A stretch of 64,000 nucleotides of DNA. Source: Artemia franciscana (Eukaryota; Arthropoda; Branchiopoda; Anostraca; Artemiidae). Every line of letters begins with the position of its first letter. Position 1 is the first letter of the stretch. Below, piece after piece: positions 20,194 through 31,690 of the stretch. The position numbers and the translations under genes were made by a program. The DNA lies in assembly GCF_032884065.1 (NCBI RefSeq), contig NC_088865.1, forward strand, positions 42,851,152 to 42,915,151, given 5' to 3'. The notes under the pieces are model-generated. The model had not been told where the DNA came from, made no database searches, and worked only from the letters and a program-made list of their open reading frames with translations.

Positions 20194-20844
20194 CCTCTTA
20201 TAAAAATTAATTTATCTCCGTCTTAAGTTAAATGTATTTCGTTCTTTTCAGTCAAAAAACTTTTTTTATTTAATATAGTCAAGAGCCATCGTTAGTCAAT
20301 GGAAAAGAAAAAAGTAGATACATCAATATGGCGAGAAGACTCATCTAAAAGGAAATTGGGTTAGAGTTTTGTTTCCAACGACGAAGATATTAAGCCACAA
20401 AAAAGTGCATTTTATGAAAGTTCTATACCCAGAATAAAGATTTTGATTGTATCTGGTAACAGGCAAAATTTGAAACAAGAAATTAAGGTAAAAGATAGCC
20501 AATTTAGCTTGAGACAGCCAATCTATCCTTAAAATTTATAAAAGATCATTAGGACCACAAATGTTTCGTGCTGAATAAAACTTCAGTCGGAAGCTTTTCA
20601 GAAGGGCAGTGGACTTACACACACGGTCTAATCCTGGTATTATAGTGAAAAAAAAAAAAACGCTTTTGCCGTTCAATTTCGCCCCATCTCCAAACTGTTC
20701 TTTTTTTTATCAAGCAGTTCGTGGTAAAAAACTGTAAATAGGAAGTGAATTAGCTCAATAGTAACCAAAACTCTAAAATAATTTTAAATTTTAGAATATT
20801 GGTATCAATAGATACAGCAAAAGTATCAGTTTATTATGCTGATT

Positions 20845-21210
20845 CCAAATAGATGAGTCCTAGATGTTTTCCAGAGAAATTGACTACGGATTGTTTTGGG
20901 TTCCCCAATTACTGACAGTAAAATATACGAAAACTGTTGTTCGACCCCGACATCTAGGGCTATGGTGAGAGAAACAATGAGATGGTTAGGACCCCTTCTG
21001 CGGATAAAGGATGAGAAATTGCAGAAGGTTGTCCTCGTCAGCCAGCCTTCAAGGGCTAAACGAAAAGTAGGTTGTCCCCGAATAGAAATAGAGGAGGTCT
21101 TAAAGATAAATTTAAGAGAAGTAAGAGATTCTTTGGAGGGGATAACGAGAGACGCTTTCAATAAATTGGGATGTAGAGAGAGCGAGCGTAGCCGTGAGAC
21201 TACCTTATAA
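20845..21210 (+). mobile_element. LINE 3' coding tail, copy B
   Basis: Same tail as 7,025-7,379. In this copy 20,896-21,210 is open: GSPITDSKIYENCCSTPTSR, MRWLGPLLRIKDEKLQKVVL, ending at ESERSRETTL and a stop. It is the C-terminal region past RT in an endonuclease-encoding LINE. The whole RT core is missing. Confidence 0.75.
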
Positions 21211-23455
21211 TTTTCGCAATTTCTTCCAAAAATGGTAAAAACTGATTTAAAGTTGTCCAAGATAGCACCTGCTCAAGGGGTTAGACTGGGTAATTCTAGT
21301 ATGTATTCAATACCATGCTTAGTCATTAGATTTTGGTATCTTTATTCTCCAATATGCTTAGAGCCATAAAAAGTAAACCACATGAATTCAGCTGAATAAA
21401 ATACCAATAAAACATCAAAATGACACCGAAATTACCATAATCTGCGTGAGCTGAGATCGAAGTAGCTCTTTCAATGCCTCTTGAATTTTGTGGGCGAGAA
21501 AATTTCAATGTCGTCACCAGTGATGTCTACCTTATCTGGAATATATGTAAACAAAGAATTTCTCTCCACTTTTTCGCATAAAAGAAATTATTAAATCACC
21601 TTGATTTTTATCTTTCTGAGCGACTTGATCGTGATTGAAAGGATTGATGTCTTCTCGCTCACGGTAAATGAAGCCACTCATCACTAATAACATTCTGGAG
21701 ATCAGAAAGTTCACTTTTACTGTTTTCAACAATTTTAAGTAACAGTCTGTGGTTCAGTTCGTCGTATTCTTTACTTTTGGTCATTTCATTTACTCACTTT
21801 TTTAAAGTATGTCATTAGCAATTTGAGGATGGCCCCGGTTGCAAGCTGACCACCCCAAAACAGTAGCAGTGGACACAATTGGCCAAATGAATGGACTTGG
21901 ACACTCAAAATTATGTAAAACAAAATTTTTGCTTCAATGCGATCAAAACCACTTGCTATTACTTGGCTGGTCACTTCAAGCGACCTAAGGAACACATCAT
22001 TGTTCCTCTTTAAAAATAAGGTCAACCAGTCATTTAATGCGATTCGTTCTTGGGGTAATGACGGATTTCCTTGGCTACGAAAAAAAAGGTTTCTTGCTTT
22101 GCTAGTTAATAATACTTGCGTACATTTCAATAACTTAAAATGTATTCTTATCTGAAGAATCAATTTTACCATTCCAACCATCACAGAGTTATTTCCCTAT
22201 GCTATTTTCTAAACCTCATCAACTTCTTCTTTACTGTCTCTTTGGTAACACAATTCAAAAATAGATGAGACTTGAAACACAAAATTTCACAATTCCTTGT
22301 GTGGGTGCATTACAACAAAACATCCATAATTCCGATAATTTTTGCTAAACATCCTCTCGTATCTATTCTTATTTCTCTTGTTCAGTTTAAGAGAAAGACT
22401 AGGCTAATCTCATAACTTAAGATGAGTCCCATAAGAAAGTATAGCACCGAAATCATTAGTACGCATGATGGATGCAGTGTAGTTGTTAAAAGTAGATTAG
22501 CCAAAGCCCAGTGTGATCTTAGAGTTGAAACTTTTATTAAAAACAAATTGATTTCCTTTTGGTTAGTAGAAAATACTTGTTATAAAGGATTTATACGTGT
22601 GTTTTCTGTACCAGCCTTATAGAGACGGTGTTTGTTGAACAGATATGTGAGCTAATCTCGCCTGAAAAATAATTTCATGTGCAAAGTACTGTTTGAAAAA
22701 TAGGAAACGAATGCCTTCACATATCTAAATTCAAAATGGTGTAAAAATAAGGTAATAGATGGTGCACCTATCACAAGTTTTTGATAATTCTTGCTTAGCC
22801 ACAAGGTATATTGTATTCATGACTGTCTAGATCAGCCCCGTGTCCAGATCCATTCCACTCTCCCCTGTAAACTAGCAGCGGAGATCTTCACTTGAAACAG
22901 TCGTAACAGATTGTTTCAATTCAAAACTTTGACAGAATAGAAGTAAATAGAATCCTTGCAGCTGCCAACGAAAAATATTAGTTGCATTTCTAATAATTTC
23001 CTAGCAAATAAAAAATTACACTTTAGCGTAAAAAGATGGGAGAGGGCCGCTTCTGAAATTAGGAATAAATTAAGTTCATTAAGCATTAACACCCTTTAAC
23101 GTTTCGAGAAAATTCCTTTCTATTATTTCTAATCCTTTCTATGATTTACTTTACAATGGTAGTATCTGATCCTTTCTATGGTTTTCTGAATAACAACACT
23201 GGAGGGATAGAAGAACAGACAAGGAGAAAAAAAAGAGGATAAGGTAAAGCTGTACTGACCAATGCAACAAATTTGTAAAATAACCTCTGCAAATTTAAAT
23301 TGCAGAATCTTCAAAAAGCTCCTTTTCAATTCGATTAAAACATATCACAATATCTTTTCTTTGGGTGATTCAAGAAACAAAAAAAAATCAATATAAAACA
23401 GTTTATTTACTTGGCAGTTGTTCAAAATCTATCACATATGTGGTAAAGTACAAAT
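21211..23455. other. No gene seen; duplicated non-coding DNA
   Basis: Matches 7,380-9,640 with scattered substitutions and short indels. Small open frames on either strand differ between the copies by mostly amino-acid-changing substitutions or are broken in one copy. Confidence 0.6.
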
Positions 23456-24588
23456 TCATAAAATAAATAAGAGACTCCCTTTCACCTATTCCCAATTACA
23501 GTTTACAATCTACAAAACTTGTGCATCTATAAATAGCTGTATGCCATTTGGACCAGCGGCCGGTGAACTATTTGACCATAAGCAAAATAGCAACAAAAAC
23601 AGCTGAACTAAAAAAGACTGAAAAAGTACAAAATAACATCAGCATAAAACTAAAAGATATAGAGAAAGATATGGGAGACGGAAAATGGAGAGAAATAAAG
23701 ATCAGGAATGATAATGAGAGGCACTGATATAGTCATAAAAGGAGAGATTGGGACGGAGAGAGAGATCCGTTATATATTCAATTTCCCCATTGTTCGAATT
23801 AGCTAAAGTAGAAAACTTAAAAACTTTTTTTTCTGGTATTAAGTCTCCCTTTCTTAAAAAGCTGCTTATGAGTCTTAATAAAATAGATAAACATCTCAAT
23901 GTTTTAAGAAAAACAAATCTCGACATAACATTGTCTGTTTTGCACTTGGAAGAAATCCCTCCACCTATTTAAATACTCTCACGGTATGAATAACTGACAG
24001 CTAAGCTGCATGACCTCAAATTAAACCTTCGTTGAAAAAAGAAAGAAAAGAATCGCAACAGTATCAACAACAAAATTAAATCTAACCATCAATAACGTAA
24101 ACAAATTTAATAATAGACATGTTGATTGATAAATCAAGCAGATTTAGAACAATTTTACCGAGATTAGATTAAGTTCACACTGGAAACGATTTAGGTCAAA
24201 GGAGAATGTGAATAAGATTGTACGATTTTTTGCTTCTTGCGACTGTAGTCCTTTTTATAGTAATATCGTTTGGCTATTCCAAGCAAGAATTTTTATTTTA
24301 CACAACTAATATTTTACTTTGGTATTTTAAATAAAATGATTTTTTGATTTCGTTACATTTTACGTGACTTATGCTTGTGTTCATAATCTTATGGTAAAAT
24401 TAATGTATCAAATTCTTTAAATCTGATTTTACCCGAAGACTCACTAACACATATGAAAATAGACAACATACTCTGAATGAATGGATAGCAATGCTTGTTC
24501 ACTGTTCTGTTGTTAGTCTTCCTTGAAAATGTTAGCAATATCACAACCTCACAAATAATAAAGTAAGGATCTGTAGTCATGAATCACA
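23456..24588. other. No gene supported
   Basis: AT-rich DNA just outside the duplication. An opposing pair of short open frames (about 23,702-23,972) overlaps on both strands; neither resembles a family I know. No repeat-family match seen. Confidence 0.5.
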
Positions 24589-24863
24589 TTAGCAAAGTTC
24601 TGCTGCAATTTTACTATACAGTAATTGAAATCCTCCAAGCCAGATGTGAACAAGCTTTGAAACAAACATAGCACCATAGCCAGCACCTTTCAGTCGCGCC
24701 CAGTGCGATAAGGGGTTAGGGTAGGTTTGATTGCTGGTGTCAATAACTTGTGCCGTTAAAACAATAATGGTCCCAAGTGATTCCAAAAGATCTTGGAAGT
24801 AAAAGGTCCGATCATCAGCCAAAACTTTTATTATCCAAGGGGGAGAAGGCCATTCTTCATTTC
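24589..24863 (-). CDS. Candidate last exon of an unidentified protein
   Basis: A minus-strand open frame preceded by a strong splice-acceptor sequence: a long pyrimidine run ending in TTTTTTTTTAG just above 24,863, then TCGAAATGAAGAATGG. About 91 residues follow: RNEEWPSPPWIIKVLADDRT, FYFQDLLESLGTIIVLTAQV, NPLSHWARLKGAGYGAMFVS, KLVHIWLGGFQLLYSKIAAE, then stop. Composition is protein-like (W, G, P and D well spread, no low complexity), unlike the other frames in this region. Two hydrophobic patches could be membrane-associated. I do not recognise the family. It may be the end of a host gene whose other exons lie at higher coordinates; a decayed copy is possible. Confidence 0.5.
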
Positions 24864-24942
24864 GACTAAAAAAAAACAAAATAAATATGAGGAATAAATT
24901 TTAAAATAGACCTGTACTTTAAATCAGGACTACCCTTCCTTG

Positions 24943-25195
24943 AAGTTTTCCCTGAGACTTTGGAATTTCACTCAGAAGTTTTGAATCTTTGGACAGTATT
25001 GTACTAATCACAAATACATTGCTATTACTTAGTATCGTTTGTACGTTTTGTATCTCCTCTTCAATCGCCAAAAAAACGGCAAAATTATGTTTTTGTTGGA
25101 ATCATTTTAATTTGTTGAAAACCTCTCTATTGGTGTTTAATAATTTAAAAAAAAGTCTTTGCAAAGGTGATGAAAGATCAAAGTTCTGCGGATAA
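24943..25195 (-). CDS. Possible upstream exon, weak
   Basis: On the minus strand this reads PQNFDLSSPLQRLFFKLLNT, a TGA, then HNFAVFLAIEEEIQNVQTIL and SKDSKLLSEIPKSQGKLQG. It lies just upstream of the better candidate exon and has protein-like composition, but the internal stop and unclear splice sites make it weak. It may be a decayed exon or chance. Confidence 0.2.
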
Positions 25196-25199
25196 CTTA

Positions 25200-26038
25200 C
25201 TGCCAGATAAAATCTTCATTCAAAAATCTCATAATAATCTAATTTAAAAAGAACTTTTTCCACAAAGCAGTTAAAAGAAAAGTACAGAGCTCCATTAAGC
25301 CAAAAATTTGCAAAAATAAAATCAAATAACCGTCAAAGCGTAAGATTGCAACAAATCACCATCAATAAATACGTGAATAAATCTTGTAAGGTATTTAAGT
25401 AAATACTTTACAATAAATTACCTAGTAACACTCAAAACAAGGGGAAGAACATAGGTTGAATTTTACAGAAAACAAAATATATTTTAAATGTTTTCAATTT
25501 TATAATTTTAATAAATCAAAAATTATTAAAACTCTAACAAATAAATATTCGTATATGTATGTTAGACTGTCAAACCATATTTCTTTTCTTGGTAATTTTT
25601 CATATTAGATGGTTAATTTGATTGGAGACTGAAATTAGAGAGCAAGAACTAAGTATTAATAAAATCAGAGAGATCTGAAGTGCCACTAAGCTCAGTCTAC
25701 TCAGTCCGATAAATCCAATGCACATGGGGAGACATAGGACAGCCATCCTTCTGCCAAGGTCTAATTATTTCAAGAGGGAAACTTTTGAATCTCAACGCAA
25801 AGAAAACTGGTTTTGGGTTAGTTTATTCTACCTGTAGAACCTTACCCCCCCCCCCCCCACAGAATGAAAATGAGAATCTCTCATCAAGATTGATTTTATT
25901 TCGCAGCCCAGAATGTTTTGACACAAAAATAAGGCATAAAACTAAGTCGTTGACATAGCTGATGAGGATACCGACACACTTGAAGAAATACTAAGTAGCG
26001 TTCAATAAGGTAATCAAAAGGAGAAACTAGCGATAACT
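25200..26038. other. No gene seen; includes poly-C run
   Basis: AT-rich sequence with no credible frame. A run of about 14 C at 25,845-25,858 is the only notable simple repeat. Confidence 0.55.
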
Positions 26039-26893
26039 ATCAAACAGTTCGTGGTAACAAACTGTAGTAAGGAGCGATCCGGTTCAATAGTAACCAAAAC
26101 TCTAAAAAATTGAATTTTAATATCAATAGCTACATCAAAAGAATCGCATTTTAATGCTGATTTTAAATATATAAGTTTCATCAAGTTTAGTCTTAGCCAT
26201 CAAAAGTTACGAGCCTGAGAAAATTTGCCTTATTTAGGAAAATAGGGGGAAACACCCCCTAAAAGTCGTAGGATCTTAACGAAAATGACACCATCAGATT
26301 CAGCGTATCAGAGAACCCTACTATAGAAGTTTCAAGCTCCTATCTACAAAAATGTGGAATTTTGCATTTTTTGCCCGAAGACAAATCACGGGTGCGTGTT
26401 TATTTGTTTGTTTTTTTTTTTGTTTTTTTTTTTTTTTTTTTCCCAGGGGTCATCGTATCGACCAAGTGGTCCTAGAATGTCGCAAGAGGGCTCATTCTAA
26501 CGGAAATGAAAAGTTCTAGTGCCCTTTTTAAGTGACCAAAAAAATTGGAGGGCATCTAGGCCCCCTCCCACGCTCATTTTTTTCCCAAAGTCAACGGATC
26601 AAAATTTTGAGATAGCCATTTTGTTTAGCATAGTCGAAAATCATAATAACTATGATTTTTGGGGATGACTTGCTCCCCCACAGCCCCTGGGGGAGGGGTT
26701 GCAAGTTACAAGCTTCAACCAGTGTTTACATATAATAATGGTTATTGGAAAGTGTACAGACGTTTTCAGGGGGATTTTTTTGGTTTTGGGGGTAGGGTTG
26801 AGGGAGGGGGCTATGTGGGAGGATCTTTCCTTGGAGAAATATGCCATGGGGGAAAAAAATTCAATGAAAAGGGCGCAGGACGAATCTGGTCAC
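26039..26893 (+). repeat. Composite foldback repeat, copy C3 (left half)
   Basis: Starts with CAAACAGTTCGTGGTAACAA (terminal hairpin, one mismatch against C2) and TAGTAAGGAGCGA, then follows C2 through the T-rich tract (26,401-26,440) and G-rich block to GGGCGCAGGA. There it breaks off into unrelated sequence, so the internal hairpin, linker and palindrome are missing. Open frames over the G-rich block (26,659-26,968) are in repeat DNA and are not genes. Confidence 0.85.
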
Positions 26894-27212
26894 GTTAGAA
26901 AAAAATGTCAAATTAAGAGCTTAATATACAATGCTGGGTGTTCGGAGCCTCTCTATTATGGAGTATAATTTGAAAATAACACAACTATACGAGCGATAAA
27001 ACATGTATACCACAACCATAACTCAACTAACGAAAGAACTGCTAAGAGATAACACAACTATAAAGCGAAAACAGGTGAAAACTAACGGGAAAATAAACGA
27101 ACTAAGAGGTGGAAGGGGCCCAGAGAAAAAATATAATCCTTTTTCAATTTTGAGCCTAACTTCCGCAAAGGAGTAATAATGTCAGAAGCCCCGAAATACC
27201 GAATTATTTTCT
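26894..27212. other. No gene seen between two composite copies
   Basis: Spacer separating C3 and C4. ATAACACAACTATA occurs twice (about 26,978 and 27,050). No further structure recognised. Confidence 0.5.
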
Positions 27213-28955
27213 TTTCAAACACTTCGTGGTAAGGAACTGTAGTAAGGGGCGACCCGGCTCAATAGTAAACGAGACTCTAAAAAACGGAATTTTGATGCTA
27301 AAAGATACATCAAAAGATTCAAATTTTTACGCTGATTCTAAATATTAAGTTTCAATTAATTTAGTCTTTGTCATCAATTTGCCCTATTTTGGAAAAAAGG
27401 GGGAAACATCCATTAAAAGTCACAGAATCTTAACGAAAATCACACTATCGCATTCGGTATATCAGAGAACTCTATAGCAAAAATTTCAAGCTCCTATCTA
27501 AAAAATGTGGAATTTTGTATTTTTTGCCAGAAGACAAATCACGGGTGCTTGTTTATTTATTTGTTTTTTTTTTTTTTTTTTCCCAGGGGTCATCTTATCG
27601 ACCAAGTGGTCCTAGGATGTCGCGAGAGGGCTCATTCTAACGGAAATGAGAAGTTCTAGTGCCCTTTTTAAGTGACCAAAAAATTGGAGGGCAAATAGGC
27701 CCCCTCCCATGCTCATTTTTTTCCAAAAGTCAACAGATTAAAATTTTAAGATAGCCATTTTGTTCAACATAGTCGAAAACCATAATAACCATGTCTTTGG
27801 GAATGACTTACTCCCCCACAATCCCTGAGGGAGGGGCTGCAAGTTACAAACTTTGACCAGTGTTTACATATAGTAATGGTTATTGGGAAGTGTACAGACG
27901 TTTTCATGGGGATTTTTTGGTTTGGGGGTGGGGTTGATGGGAGAGGGCTTTGTGGGAGGATCTTTCCTTTGAGGAATATGTCATGGGGGAAGAAAAATTC
28001 AATGAAAAGGGCGCAGGATTTTCTAGCATTACTATAAAAAAAACAATGAAAAAATAAACATGAAAACGTTTTTTCAAATGAAAGTAAGGAATAGCATTGA
28101 AATTTAAAACGAACAGAGATTATTACGCATATGAGGGGTTCTAAAAATACTTTAGCATAAAGAGCGAGGTATTTAGGAGGAGATAAATACCTCGCTCTTT
28201 ATGCTAAAATATTTTTAGTGATTTCAACTATTTATTCTACGGCCTTTTTGATTCAGGGGTCATTCTTAAAGAATTGGGACAAAACTTACGATTTAGTGTA
28301 AAGAGCGAGGTATTAACGAGGGTACAAACCCCCTCGTACACATAATAAAAATATAAGAATATAAAAGTTTGTTACGTAAGTTAATTCTTAAGTTACGTAT
28401 ATTTTTTACTAATAAAAACGTTCGTTGAATATTAAAAGTTCTAGTAGCCTTTTAAAGTAACCGAAAAATTGGAGGGCAGCTAGGCCTCCTTCCCCACTCC
28501 TTATTTCTCAAAATCGTCTGATCAAAACTAAGAGAAAGCAATTTAGCCAAAAAAAATTAATAAGCAAATTTCATTTTAATAATTTTATGTGCGGAGAGCC
28601 AAAATCAAACATGCATTAATTCAAAAACATTCAGAAATTAAATAAGAAAAACTAGTTTTTTTTAACTGAAAGTAAGGAGCGACATTAAAACTTAAAACGA
28701 ACAGAAATTACTCCGTATATGAAATGGGTTGTCCCCTCCGCAGTCCCACGCTCTTTACGCTAAAGTTTTTAATTGTTTTAAAAAGTAGAATTGTGGCAAA
28801 GAGTCAAACTTTAGCGTAAAGAGTGAAACAAAGAGTCAAACTTTAGCGTAGCGGAGGGGACGACCCATTTCATATACGGAGTAATTTCTGTTCGTTTTAA
28901 GTTTTAATGTCGCTCCTTACTTTCAGTTAAAAAAAACTAGTTTTTTTTATTTAAT
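27213..28955 (+). repeat. Composite foldback repeat, copy C4 (near full length)
   Basis: Same order as C2: damaged terminal hairpin at about 27,215-27,240, left module, short T tract (about 27,550-27,580), CCCAGGGG module, G-rich block, internal hairpin (28,142-28,218), linker, and palindromic module (about 28,636-28,955). Both palindrome arms carry the variant ATGAAATGGGT...GTCCCCTCCGC, which other copies lack, while the inner right arm has an extra ~30-bp repeat of GTCAAACTTTAGCGTA. Confidence 0.85.
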
Positions 28956-29096
28956 ATGGAAGAAGGTTAGGCACTCCTGTTGGCAAGAAATGTATAAAAA
29001 AGACATGCATGAGTTCAGAATATCCTTAGTAACTCTACTAGTGAAATTGATTGACTCTTCAGACGATTCCCTCCTATTACACAGTGCCTCCTCAAT

Positions 29097-29160
29097 TTAC
29101 GGCTATGTGGCAAATATGGAAAGAATTTCGTGTTAATACACCATACTCATATTAATACAA
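29097..29160. repeat. 64-bp target-site duplication, left
   Basis: Begins TTACGGCTATGTGGC and ends ATATTAATACAA. It is identical to 29,779-29,842. The two copies bracket a minus-oriented LINE fragment exactly. Confidence 0.9.
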
Positions 29161-29778
29161 AGAAGCATGAAGAAGCGGAGCAAAACAAAAGAAAAGAGAA
29201 ATTAAAGACGAAAACAAATCAACCGAACATAATAATCACTAAATACAAACAAATCACACTTCAACTATCAAGCAAAAAAGTCGCTGGGAAATCAAATAAT
29301 AGTGCCCTGTGTTTCACGAGAGCTTGTTTTTCAAAATTCGGCATGAACTCAACAGGATCAGGTATATGATACTTTTCTAGCAGACCAGTGTTACGGAGGT
29401 AAAGTGGCAGACCAAGCAGAAACTTTAAATATTTGCAAAAGCCTGAACGGATTCGCAACATATCCGAATTCGATAGCCAATGCCAAACGGGTGAGATGTA
29501 GTGAGCAAAGGGAAGAGCGACGGCACGATACAACCTAGCAAGAATATGCTTATTAAATTTAAACTTCAGAGCTGCAAGTTTAGCATACCCAGACCGAAAA
29601 CCCGACAGAACCTGGTCAACAAAAAGAGCACGCGAGCTTCTGAGGTCGCTTCCATATGTGATACCTAGGTACTTCAACTTGCGGCTTGGAAGTACTACTT
29701 GCCCTGCAACGGTAACACGGGTAGCCTCGCGACGGGCAACTTCAGACGGCGCACGCGGGGGTTCAAATACAAGAAATT
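29161..29778 (-). mobile_element. 5'-truncated LINE insertion with intact flanking duplication
   Basis: The minus strand is open from the right junction (29,778) to a stop near 29,261, about 170 codons: FLVFEPPRAPSEVARREATR, LKYLGITYGSDLRSSRALFV, LAALKFKFNKHILARLYRAV, ISPVWHWLSNSDMLRIRSGF, CKYLKFLLGLPLYLRN. This is the post-catalytic part of a LINE RT ORF (KYLG region and thumb/C-terminus). About 100 bp of 3' UTR lead to the left junction, with no long poly-A. The open frame and identical flanks suggest a fairly recent insertion. It is related to the tail at 1,483-1,728. Clade not assigned. Confidence 0.85.
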
Positions 29779-29842
29779 TTACGGCTATGTGGCAAATATG
29801 GAAAGAATTTCGTGTTAATACACCATACTCATATTAATACAA
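29779..29842. repeat. 64-bp target-site duplication, right
   Basis: Identical to 29,097-29,160; marks the 5' side of the truncated LINE. A 64-bp duplication is long for a LINE, where 5-20 bp is usual. Confidence 0.9.
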
Positions 29843-30505
29843 CCTCAATTCTGAGAAGAAAGGTTTTTTATGCCATCCTAAAGACAAAACTTACGTCAGT
29901 CCTCCCACAGGAGTTCTAATTTCGTTTGGAGGGTTTTTTATTTTAACCCTGAATGGTAGGCATCAAATCCGTTTCTTCTCCATTTAGGTATTGATATAGC
30001 TCTTTCATTACCTTTGACAATCATTCTTTTTTGTGGAAGCCTTTTTTTTAAATTAAATAATAGCATAAACTCTGACACGAACGATTATTTTTAGAATTTT
30101 GAGTAATTTTTTTCCTTTTAGCAGTAAGCATTGGCCTAAATTAAGCTGATTGGGTTGATGAAAGAGTGTTGAAGGGGTTTTAGACAAACTGTAAAGTATA
30201 AGTATGAATAAACGATTTACATATGTCCATTTAGCAAACAGTGAAAAATTTTGATTACAAGATTCGATTCTACCACTTTACAAACTTCAACCACGAAAGC
30301 CTTTTTAAAGTTTTTAAGAAGTCAGCACGCTTAGTCTCCTCAGTGAACCACGGGAAGAATTAAAAACTTGAGTTTAGATGGTTTTCCTCTTTCCCAGTCT
30401 TGTTTTTGCTTTTTTTACTTGGTCCAAAAAAAAATTCTTACATTCAATCACAGTGAAAAAGGTTCATCCTCATTATTGTCAAAATTATTGTCAAATATCC
30501 TAATA
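29843..30505. other. No gene supported
   Basis: AT-rich DNA with no recognised repeat and no convincing frame. Confidence 0.5.
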
Positions 30506-30654
30506 TTACCTTTCCATCTTTGTTTGTTTGTCTTTTTTCTTCTTTATTGGTCGAAGCAAATCTGAGCTAAACAATGCCCGTCGATTTCTTGCTTGTTCGT
30601 AGCCATTATAACCGAAATCTTGAAGCAGCTTGCAGTTTTTTGATTTTTCTGGAC
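30506..30654 (-). CDS. Possible exon with acceptor, partly amplified in tandem
   Basis: On the minus strand ATGTTATTTTAG precedes GTCCAGAAAAATC, a plausible splice acceptor. The frame then reads GPEKSKNCKLLQDFGYNGYE, QARNRRALFSSDLLRPIKKK and a short Lys-rich end before the stop. Composition is protein-like, but I do not recognise the family. The first third (GPEKSKNCKLLQDFGY), with the acceptor and about 150 bp of upstream sequence, is the unit of the tandem array at 30,607-31,690; only this copy continues into the rest of the frame. Confidence 0.3.
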
Positions 30655-31690
30655 CTAAAATAACATATAAATGAAAATAAGAAAATCTGCGTAACTGATA
30701 GTTATTATAGGTTTTCAATGAAGTACTTCCTCACAGAGAAAAGTGTTCCAAGAATTTTTATATTCATCTTTAGAAAGTCAAAATGCCAAAAAAGTGTTGT
30801 TTTTTTTGCCAAAAAAGTGTTGTTTATAACCGAAATCTTGAAGCAGCTTGCAGTTTTTTGATTTTTCTGGACCTAAAATAACATATAAATGAAAATAAGA
30901 AAATCTGCGTAACTGATAGTTATTATAGGTTTTCAATGAAGTACTTCCTCACAGAGAGAAGTGTTCCAAGAATTTTTATGTTCATCATTAGAAAGTCAAA
31001 ATGCCAAAAAATCGTTGTTTTTTTGCCAAAAAAGTGTTGTTTATAACCGAAATCTTGAAGCAGCTTGCAGTTTTTTGATTTTTCTGGACCTAAAATAACA
31101 TATAACTGAAAATAAGAAAATCTGCGTAACTGATAGTTATTATAGGTTTTCATTGAAGTACTTCCTCACAGAGTGAAGTGTTCCAAGAATTTTTATATTC
31201 ATCTTTAGAAAGTCAAAATGTCAAAAAAAGTTTTGTTTTTTTTGCCAAAAAAGTGTTGTTTATAACCGAAATCTTGAAGCAGCTTGCAGTTTTTTGATTT
31301 TTCTGGACCTAAAATAACATATAAATGAAAATAAGAAAATCTGCGTAACTGATAGTTATTATAGGTTTTCAATGAAGTACTTCCTCACAGAGAGAAGTGT
31401 TCCAAGAATTTTTATGTTCATCTTTAGAAAGTCAAAATGCCAAAAAATCGTTGGTTTTTTTTGCCAAAAAAGTGTTGTTTATAACCGAAATCTTGAAGCA
31501 GCTTGCAGTTTTTTGATTTTTCTGGACCTAAAATAACATATAAATGAAAATAAGATAATCTACATAACTGATAGTTATTGTAAGTTTTCATTGAATGACT
31601 TCCTCATAGAGAAAAATGTTCCAAGAATTTTTATGTTCCATCTTTAGAAAGTCAAAATGCCAAAAAAGGGTTCTTTTTTTTACAAAATAA
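30607..31690. repeat. Tandem array, five copies of ~218 bp
   Basis: Units start at TATAACCGAAATCTTG: 30,607, 30,825, 31,042, 31,261 and 31,480. Periods are 217-219 bp. The inner copies are nearly identical; the fifth is more diverged and ends in AAAGGGTTC. Each unit contains TTTTTCTGGACCTAAAATAA (acceptor-like on the minus strand) and a homopolymer-rich junction of GCCAAAAAAGTGTTG repeats. Confidence 0.93.

Larger units (their letters stand above)
16586..23455. repeat. Segmental duplication, copy B
   Basis: Direct repeat of 1,919-9,640, about 14 kb away. It contains the same Penelope-like remnant, SINE-like heads, LINE tail and gene-free DNA, without the composite-repeat insertion of copy A. 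Boundaries are sharp: left against the Helitron Rep fragment, right at AAGTACAAAT (23,455). Both copies have a Helitron Rep fragment within 0.6 kb of the left edge, so the duplicated unit may once have been larger. Confidence 0.9.

Noticed and set aside
26659-26968. Overlapping Gly- and Val-rich open frames on both strands
   Set aside because: They lie in the G-rich block of composite copy C3; equivalent frames are broken in C2, C4 and C11.
30607-31690. CRISPR-like array of direct repeats
   Set aside because: Units are ~218 bp head-to-tail with no unique spacers, in a eukaryotic repeat setting.
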